DNA of 5,276 nucleotides from Candidatus Kaiserbacteria bacterium RIFCSPHIGHO2_12_FULL_56_13 (lineage in GTDB: Bacteria; Patescibacteriota; Minisyncoccia; Phycocordibacterales; Phycocordibacteraceae): NCBI GenBank assembly GCA_001781625.1, contig MFLS01000018.1, positions 205-5,480 of the forward strand. Direction: 5' to 3'. Shown piece after piece: positions 1-4,458 of this stretch. The notes beneath the pieces were generated by a model, which was given only the letters and a program-made list of their open reading frames with translations, did no database searches and was not told where the DNA came from. A program made the position numbers and the translations under genes. The first letter of the stretch is position 1; each line of letters opens with the position of its first letter.

Positions 1-1350
1 TTTTGGTCAGCTGACTTCTGGACAAAGTGGTACGCAAATTGGCACACGCATGCGCTCACGCTTCGCCGGAGCGACCGCGATCATATCGAATGCGGCGCGC
101 CGCCCATAAAGACCGAGGGGGGTTGGCTTATCCTCTATTCTTACATTGTCAACTATTTTGGCGGCGGCCCAAAGGTCTTTGGCATCGAAGCCGCGCTCCT
201 CGACCTCAAAGATCCTTCAAAGATCATCGGTCGCACCTACCCCTTTCTCGTCCCGCAAGAGATCTACGAGCGCTACGGCGTCGTACCTGAAGTCGTCTTC
301 CCCACCTCGGCAATCGCGAACAACGATGGTACAGTCGACTGCTATTACGGCGCCGCTGACACGGTGTGCGCGAAAGCGCGCCTCAAGATGCGCGACCTGC
401 TTGCGACTTTGGAGGCGGGTGGCCGCACGCAGGCAATTACGCGCGCGCCCTCGAACCCTATCCTCACCCCGCAGGGCGATGGTTTTGAAAAGCGTGCGAC
501 GTTTAACGCCGCGGCGATCGACCTTGAGGGCACGGCATATCTTATCTACCGCGCGATGAGCGATGATCGCACCTCAACCTTCGGCCTTGCGACTTCTCGT
601 GACGGCGTTCACATCGACGAGCGCGTGAGCAAGCCCTGCTACACCCCACGCGCCGATTTTGAGATGAAGCATGGCGAAGGCAACTCGGGGTGCGAAGATC
701 CGCGCATCGTTCGTATCGATGACACTCTCTACATGACCTATACCGCCTATGACGCCGTCAGGGCGCCGCGCGGAGCGATCACCTCGATCAGCGTGAATGA
801 TTTTCTCGCCCGTCGTTTTGACACATGGGCGATGCCGGCTCTCGTTACCCCCGACCAAGTTGACGACAAAGATGTCGGCCTCTTGCCTGAAGCGGTGCGC
901 GGGCAATACCTCCTCTACCATCGAGTCTCGGGCCGCATCTGCGCCGACCTCTTGCCTGACCTCACCTTTCAAAAGCCAGTCAGCCGCTGTATCGAGATCA
1001 TGGGCCCTCGAGACGGGATGTGGGACTCCCTCAAGGTCGGGATCGCGGGGCCCCCGATTAAGGTCGAGGGCGGCTGGCTCCTTGTCTACCACGGCGTCTC
1101 GCGGCGGAGCCGCTATCGGCTTGGCGCCGCCCTCCTCGACCCCTCGGGCATCACTGTCGTCAGTCGTACCGCCGATCCCATCTTTGAGGCTGTCGAGAGC
1201 TACGAGCAAGAGGGCGAGGTAAGCCATGTCGTCTTTTCTTGCGGGCAGGTAGTGCGCGGCGACACGCTCTACGTCTACTACGGCGGTGCGGACAAAGTGC
1301 TCGGGGTCGCCACCGGCTCCCTCTCTCACATCCTCTCTGCGCTAACATAA
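1..1350 (+). CDS. Tandem-domain GH130 glycosidase/phosphorylase, 5' partial
   Basis: The frame is open from the left edge to TAA at 1348-1350 (449 residues visible), so the true start is outside the window. Residues 1-120 are the C-terminal part of one GH130 five-bladed beta-propeller, and residues about 146-449 are a complete second one. Domain 2 carries the family hallmarks: NPILTP near the start, YRAMSDD, GCEDPRI (E232, D233, the region of the catalytic acid), LLYHR (R308), SLKVG (K345) and YHG (H364). In GH130 phosphorylases the Arg, Lys and His of these last motifs contact phosphate, so domain 2 looks competent for phosphorolysis of a beta-mannoside to alpha-mannose 1-phosphate. In domain 1 the matching Lys and His positions are H28 and S47, so it probably hydrolyses, binds sugar or is inactive. 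The GTG at 364 lies mid-protein and is not a start. No signal peptide can be judged. The HAD gene follows after 4 bases. The family is secure; the substrate is unknown. Confidence 0.9.
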   Translation, partial: FWSADFWTKWYANWHTHALTLRRSDRDHIECGAPPIKTEGGWLILYSYIVNYFGGGPKVFGIEAALLDLKDPSKIIGRTYPFLVPQEIYERYGVVPEVVFPTSAIANNDGTVDCYYGAADTVCAKARLKMRDLLATLEAGGRTQAITRAPSNPILTPQGDGFEKRATFNAAAIDLEGTAYLIYRAMSDDRTSTFGLATSRDGVHIDERVSKPCYTPRADFEMKHGEGNSGCEDPRIVRIDDTLYMTYTAYDAVRAPRGAITSISVNDFLARRFDTWAMPALVTPDQVDDKDVGLLPEAVRGQYLLYHRVSGRICADLLPDLTFQKPVSRCIEIMGPRDGMWDSLKVGIAGPPIKVEGGWLLVYHGVSRRSRYRLGAALLDPSGITVVSRTADPIFEAVESYEQEGEVSHVVFSCGQVVRGDTLYVYYGGADKVLGVATGSLSHILSALT

Positions 1351-1354
1351 AAAT

Positions 1355-2101
1355 ATGCCGCCCTTGGTGATGTTCGATCTTGACCAGACGCTTACAGAAA
1401 GTAAGCAGCCCCTGACTCCTCACATGGCCGAGCTCCTCGCCCGCCTCCTCGTAAAGACACGCGTTGCTGTTATCTCGGGCGGCGGCCTGCCGCAGTTCTT
1501 AAAACAGGTCGTTGACCAACTGTCCCCTGATGTAAAACTTTCGCATCTGTATCTCTTACCCACTTCAGGCGCTACTCTCTATGAGTGGCGTGACGGCGCG
1601 TGGCAAAAGGTGTATGAGGAGGAGCTTTCGGAGAAAGATGCGGCGAAGGTCGCCCGCGCTATCCGCGCTGTCGCCGCAGAGACCGGCCTCGTCGACTTTT
1701 CTATTCCCTCATACGGCGAGCGCATCGAGTACCGCGGGAGCCAGGTCACCTTTTCGGCAAACGGCCAAGAGGCGCCGCTTGAGATAAAAGCGCGATGGGA
1801 CCCAGACAAATCGAAGCGTCGCATGTTGCAAAAAGCCCTTTCGGCATGCCTGCCCGACTTCTCTGTCGGCATGGGCGGCTCAAACTCGGTCGATATCACC
1901 TATAAAGGCATCGATAAGGCGTACGGCCTCACAAAGCTCGCCGAGCGCCTCAATGTGCCGATTAGAGAAATCGTGTATGTCGGCGACCAGCTGACCCCTG
2001 GCGGCAACGACGAAGCCGTCCTTCGCACTCTCGCAAAGACCCGCGCCGTTAACGGCCCTTCGGAGACTGCCCTCTTCATCGCCTCCCTGCTTAGCGAGTA
2101 A
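1355..2101 (+). CDS. HAD-superfamily IIB hydrolase, phosphomannomutase-like
   Basis: This 248-residue protein has the length of eukaryote-type phosphomannomutases (PF03332). HAD motif I is FDLDQTLT (D8 nucleophile, D10, T12), motif II is VISGG (S41), motif III is the Lys of GIDKAYG (K188) and motif IV is VGDQLTPGGND (D211, N218, D219). The C2 cap spans roughly residues 85-185. Its GGSNSVDIT stretch keeps the Ser/Asp pair (S178, D180) seen at the sugar-phosphate site of PMMs, and R127 matches one of their arginines. The Arg that ends the PMM cap motif is Q138 here. It could be a mannose-phosphate mutase or a sugar-phosphate phosphatase. ATG 1355 is 4 bases after the GH130 stop and has no Shine-Dalgarno sequence, which fits translational coupling in one operon. 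The upstream GH130 protein could supply mannose 1-phosphate. The fold is sure; the choice between mutase and phosphatase is open. Confidence 0.88.
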   Translation: MPPLVMFDLDQTLTESKQPLTPHMAELLARLLVKTRVAVISGGGLPQFLKQVVDQLSPDVKLSHLYLLPTSGATLYEWRDGAWQKVYEEELSEKDAAKVARAIRAVAAETGLVDFSIPSYGERIEYRGSQVTFSANGQEAPLEIKARWDPDKSKRRMLQKALSACLPDFSVGMGGSNSVDITYKGIDKAYGLTKLAERLNVPIREIVYVGDQLTPGGNDEAVLRTLAKTRAVNGPSETALFIASLLSE

Positions 2102-2116
2102 CGCTCGCCTTTTTGA

Positions 2117-2122
2117 TATCAT
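2117..2122 (+). promoter_or_regulatory. Possible -10 element (TATCAT) before the 33-residue ORF
   Basis: TATCAT differs from the TATAAT consensus at one base and ends 10 bases before ATG 2133. Transcription would begin about 3-5 bases before the start codon, giving an essentially leaderless mRNA, which agrees with the lack of a Shine-Dalgarno sequence. There is no convincing -35 box at 16-18 bases upstream, so this is only a candidate. Confidence 0.3.
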
Positions 2123-2132
2123 AAAAGACGCC

Positions 2133-2234
2133 ATGAAAGATGAGGATAGGTTTTGGGGCGCCGTGGGCTCGTTCGCCATTGTAGTCGCGATCGTCGGTTT
2201 GTGCGTCCTCTTGTGGAGGTGGTTGCTCGGATAG
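2133..2234 (+). CDS. Small single-pass membrane protein, 33 residues, unknown function
   Basis: The ORF starts at ATG 2133 and stops at TAG 2232-2234. A charged N-terminus (MKDEDRF) precedes one hydrophobic stretch, residues about 8-31, rich in Val, Ile, Ala, Leu and Trp, ending in a Trp-Arg-Trp-Leu-Leu-Gly tail. That composition suits one membrane helix with a short soluble end. It occupies most of the 164-base gap between the HAD and oxidase genes, has no Shine-Dalgarno sequence, and has a possible -10 hexamer 10 bases upstream. I do not recognise a family. The evidence for a real gene is the coherent membrane-helix profile and the fit to the gap; a chance ORF of this length cannot be excluded. 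Confidence 0.5.
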   Translation: MKDEDRFWGAVGSFAIVVAIVGLCVLLWRWLLG

Positions 2235-2252
2235 TGCCTTCGGACGACAAGC

Positions 2253-2258
2253 TATACT
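2253..2258 (+). promoter_or_regulatory. Possible -10 element (TATACT) before the FAD oxidase gene
   Basis: TATACT is one base from the consensus and ends 7 bases before ATG 2266, so transcription would start at or next to the start codon. The spacer (CTAGAGTTC before ATG) has no Shine-Dalgarno sequence. No good -35 box is visible at the usual spacing. It fits a leaderless start and an oxidase transcript separate from the HAD gene. Confidence 0.4.
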
Positions 2259-2265
2259 AGAGTTC

Positions 2266-3912
2266 ATGGAGTTCCGCTATTTCAAAGGCGAGGCTTTTCG
2301 CGATGCCGCTGAATGTGAACGTTATGCTCGCGATACCTCTATTTTTGAACGCGTGCCCGAGGTCGTCGTCTACCCGAAGAGTGCAGAAGAGCTCTCTGAT
2401 CTCGTAAAAGATGTTCGCGACGCTCGCGAGAAGGGGGCCGCCGTGAGCATCACCGCTCGGGCCGCAGGGACCGACATGACCGGCGGCCCCCTTACGACCT
2501 CAATCGTCGCCGTGTTTACGAAATATATGAACCGAGTGCTTGAGGTCGGCGACTCCTACGCAGTGACTGAACCGGGCGTCTATTATCGTGACTTTGAAAA
2601 AGCAACGCTCGAACGTGGGCTCATCCTCCCCTCCTACCCTGCCAGTCGCGAGATAGCCGCTATGGGCGGCATTGTGGCAAACGACGCCGGCGGCGAACGC
2701 TCACTGAAGTACGGCAAAACGCAACACTATGTCGAGGAGCTCGAGTGTGTGCTCTCCGATGGCTCCGTTACCACCTTCAAAGCGCTCACCCAGAACGAAC
2801 TCAAAGAGAAACTTTCGCACAAAGGATTAGAGGGAGATATCTATCGAGGGATGTTGAAGCTCGTTAGCGAAAACGCGGGACTCATCGAGGCCAAACGGCC
2901 GAAGGTCTCGAAAAATTCAGCCGGATACGCCCTCTGGGCGGTACAAACGGCCGATGGCGGAATGAATTTTGCGAAACTCATCTGCGGTTCACAGGGGACG
3001 CTCGCGCTCTGGACAAAGGCGAAGCTCTCTCTGGTTCGACCTAAGGGGCACCGCGCCATGCTCGTTGTCTTTTTGACCGACCTCACCCTCTTACCCGAGG
3101 TCGTGCGGAGGGTGCTCCCCCTCGACCCTGAATCGTTCGAAAGTTACGACGACCACACCTTCACGCTCGCGGTCAGGTTCTTGCCCGAGATGCTCATGCA
3201 AATGGGTTTTGCAAAAGCGGCGCGGCTCGGCATCTCCTTTATCCCCGAAGCAGAGATGGTGCTCACGGGCGGGGTCCCCAAGCTCATCCTCATGGCGGAG
3301 TTCGCTGAAGACACGATCGAGGCCGCTGATGCAAAAGCCGCGGCGGCTCGCGAGACGCTTCACGATATGCCCGTGCAAACCAAGATCGAGAAAAATGAGC
3401 GCGAAAGCGAGAAGTATTGGATCGTCCGCCGCGAGAGCTTTCGTCTCCTCCGGCAAAATCTCCACGGCCGGGTTGCCGCGCCCTTCATCGACGACCTCGT
3501 CGTCCCGCCCGAGAGCTACTCGGAGTTCTTGCCAAAGCTCGACGCCTTATTAAAGCGCTACGAACAGCACTTCATTTACACGATCGCGGGACACATCGGG
3601 AATGGTAACTTTCACATCATCCCCCTCATGGATCTCGGCAAGCCCCTGGTGCGGCAGGTTGTGCTCGATCTTGCGCCGAAGGTCTACGACCTCGTCATCG
3701 AGTACGGAGGGACGACGACCGGTGAGCACAACGACGGCATCATCCGTACTCCCTACCTCACCCAGCTCTTCGGCGAGGAGATGGTGCGCCTTTTTGAAGA
3801 GACGAAAAATATCTTCGACCCCTTGAACCTCTTCAACCCCGGCAAAAAAGTCGGCCTGCCCGGAGGGGGCGGAACTTTCGAGGATATTACGCGCGACATG
3901 ATTGACAAATGA
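2266..3912 (+). CDS. FAD-binding oxidase/dehydrogenase, D-lactate/glycolate dehydrogenase (GlcD-like) family
   Basis: The 548-residue protein has the two-domain layout of the VAO/PCMH flavoproteins (COG0277). An N-terminal FAD-binding domain (about residues 30-225) contains the pyrophosphate-binding loop RAAGTDMTGG (65-74) and the second FAD loop GGIVANDAGGERSLKYGKT (134-152). The C-terminal FAD-oxidase domain (about 260-540) contains HIGNGNFH (H443, H450), GGTTTGEHNDG (E487, H488) and a closing FDPLNLFNPGKKV. In related D-2-hydroxyacid dehydrogenases the two His and the Glu bind a divalent metal that positions the substrate carboxylate. A 2-hydroxyacid such as D-lactate or glycolate oxidised to a 2-oxoacid is therefore likely, but the electron acceptor is unknown. 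No signal peptide, membrane helix or iron-sulfur Cys motif is present. ATG 2266 is preceded by TATACT and no Shine-Dalgarno sequence. Within the active-site motif, Asn489 replaces the more usual Gly of EHG. Class certain, substrate uncertain. Confidence 0.92.
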   Translation: MEFRYFKGEAFRDAAECERYARDTSIFERVPEVVVYPKSAEELSDLVKDVRDAREKGAAVSITARAAGTDMTGGPLTTSIVAVFTKYMNRVLEVGDSYAVTEPGVYYRDFEKATLERGLILPSYPASREIAAMGGIVANDAGGERSLKYGKTQHYVEELECVLSDGSVTTFKALTQNELKEKLSHKGLEGDIYRGMLKLVSENAGLIEAKRPKVSKNSAGYALWAVQTADGGMNFAKLICGSQGTLALWTKAKLSLVRPKGHRAMLVVFLTDLTLLPEVVRRVLPLDPESFESYDDHTFTLAVRFLPEMLMQMGFAKAARLGISFIPEAEMVLTGGVPKLILMAEFAEDTIEAADAKAAAARETLHDMPVQTKIEKNERESEKYWIVRRESFRLLRQNLHGRVAAPFIDDLVVPPESYSEFLPKLDALLKRYEQHFIYTIAGHIGNGNFHIIPLMDLGKPLVRQVVLDLAPKVYDLVIEYGGTTTGEHNDGIIRTPYLTQLFGEEMVRLFEETKNIFDPLNLFNPGKKVGLPGGGGTFEDITRDMIDK

Positions 3913-3930
3913 GAGGCATTTGGTTACTAC
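3902..3930 (+). promoter_or_regulatory. Candidate promoter for the cold-shock-domain gene
   Basis: A perfect -35 hexamer TTGACA (3902-3907) lies in the last codons of the oxidase gene. Exactly 17 bases later is TACTAC (3925-3930), a poor -10 with three consensus matches. Transcription would start near 3937, leaving a leader of about 20 bases that contains the strong Shine-Dalgarno sequence. The -35 and spacing are good; the -10 is weak. Confidence 0.35.
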
Positions 3931-3944
3931 AGGAGCAGGCGAAA

Positions 3945-3953
3945 AAAGGAGGT
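3945..3953 (+). promoter_or_regulatory. Perfect Shine-Dalgarno sequence of the cold-shock-domain gene
   Basis: AAAGGAGGT sits 4 bases before ATG 3958 and is fully complementary to the anti-Shine-Dalgarno core. It fixes the start of the cold-shock gene. It is also the only strong ribosome binding site in the window, which suggests high expression of this protein compared with its neighbours. Confidence 0.8.
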
Positions 3954-3957
3954 CGCA

Positions 3958-4299
3958 ATGGCGCTCGAGCGCGGCGTAGTCAAGTTCTTCAACGACGAAA
4001 AAGGATACGGCTTCCTCATCACAGGGGAGGACGAGGAGCTCTTCTTCCACCGTAGGAACGGGAGGGAGGTGACCCAGGCCGCGGACGGCGCACTGTCTCT
4101 AAGCTACGAGCCGCTCCCGAAAGGGACCTGCCCTAAAACCTATCGAACCGTGCTGTTTGAGCGCGGCAGAGATGCCAAGGGCCCGGTCGCAGAACGTTGG
4201 GGGTTCGACCCGAACCCGAAGCCATGCATCAAGATCAACTGGAAGGGGCAAGGAGGCCACAAATACTGGCCCAAAGTGGCGCGTCCGGGCTCGACATGA
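3958..4299 (+). CDS. Cold-shock-domain nucleic-acid-binding protein with insertion and C-terminal tail
   Basis: This 113-residue protein starts like a CspA-family OB fold: GVVKFFNDEKGYGFL (6-20) contains the RNP1 motif (K15, G16, Y17, G18, F19) and ELFFHRR (27-33) is RNP2. The closing strands appear at about 62-81 (TVLFERGRDAKGPVAERW, matching the usual V-F-E...KGP-A of Csp proteins). A typical Csp has about 67-70 residues. Here the segment linking strands 3 and 4 (about 34-60) is long, and some 30 residues follow the domain, rich in Trp, Lys, Pro and Gly (from WGFDPNPKP to HKYWPKV). It probably binds single-stranded RNA or DNA in the cytoplasm. The start is fixed by the Shine-Dalgarno sequence at 3945-3953, and the TGA stop (4297-4299) lies in the loop of the terminator. 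The tail is not one I recognise. The cold-shock domain assignment is strong; the cellular role is inferred. Confidence 0.85.
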   Translation: MALERGVVKFFNDEKGYGFLITGEDEELFFHRRNGREVTQAADGALSLSYEPLPKGTCPKTYRTVLFERGRDAKGPVAERWGFDPNPKPCIKINWKGQGGHKYWPKVARPGST

Positions 4300-4323
4300 C
4301 TGTCGAGCCCGGATTTTATTTTT
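4284..4323 (+). terminator. Strong intrinsic terminator overlapping the end of the cold-shock gene
   Basis: A perfect 13-base-pair inverted repeat (TCCGGGCTCGACA, 4284-4296, with its complement at 4301-4313) encloses the 4-base loop TGAC, followed by TTTTATTTTT (4314-4323). The left arm encodes the last residues of the cold-shock protein and the loop holds its TGA stop. The T-tract lies on the right side only, so it terminates + strand transcription and not the CAP gene coming from the other side. Confidence 0.93.
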
Positions 4324-4333
4324 GAACTGCTCT

Positions 4334-4342
4334 TGGTACGAT
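4334..4342 (+). promoter_or_regulatory. Possible extended -10 (TGG-TACGAT) before the 35-residue ORF
   Basis: TACGAT (4337-4342) shares four bases with TATAAT, including the key first two and last, and is preceded by TG at the extended -10 position (4334-4335). It ends 8 bases before ATG 4351, again placing transcription start near the start codon. It lies just after the terminator T-tract, where a new promoter would be needed. No -35 box is evident. Confidence 0.35.
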
Positions 4343-4350
4343 ACGTGGAT

Positions 4351-4458
4351 ATGAAAAAAGGGTTTCAACGAGCGTTCGCCATCGTCATCGCTCTCTTGAT
4401 GATATTTGCGACGGTGACGCTCTTCTTCCCCGTCTTTACGGCCTCACAGCCCTTTTAG
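4351..4458 (+). CDS. Small single-pass membrane protein, 35 residues, unknown function
   Basis: ATG 4351 to TAG 4456-4458 encodes a basic N-terminus (MKKGFQR) and one hydrophobic helix (about residues 8-29, AFAIVIALLMIFATVTLFFPVF), ending in TASQPF. The positive start and short polar end suggest an N-in membrane peptide or an uncleaved signal anchor. It sits immediately after the terminator, with a possible extended -10 element 8 bases upstream and no Shine-Dalgarno sequence. An in-frame GTG at 4345 is an alternative start. Its stop overlaps the stop of the convergent CAP gene by 4 bases. I do not recognise a family. The textbook signal-anchor profile and the promoter-like sequence make it more likely real than chance. 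Confidence 0.55.
   Translation: MKKGFQRAFAIVIALLMIFATVTLFFPVFTASQPF

Noticed and set aside
574..1329. A 251-codon open frame on the minus strand
   Set aside because: It lies fully antisense to well-conserved GH130 coding sequence, has no recognisable motifs, and is the kind of shadow frame GC-rich genes produce.
364..1350. A separate 328-residue GH130 gene starting at GTG 364
   Set aside because: The same frame is open back to position 1 and encodes recognisable GH130 sequence (GGWLILY, CYYGAAD) right up to and across 364. There is no Shine-Dalgarno sequence or promoter there, so it is one protein.
3550..4050. A 166-codon open frame on the minus strand across the oxidase/cold-shock junction
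   Set aside because: Both plus-strand genes carry clear family motifs here, and the antisense frame shows none and has no start signals.
3910..4299. Recoding of TGA as glycine, as in some CPR lineages
   Set aside because: The oxidase and cold-shock genes both end at TGA just where their families or the terminator predict, and no in-frame TGA interrupts a conserved domain.
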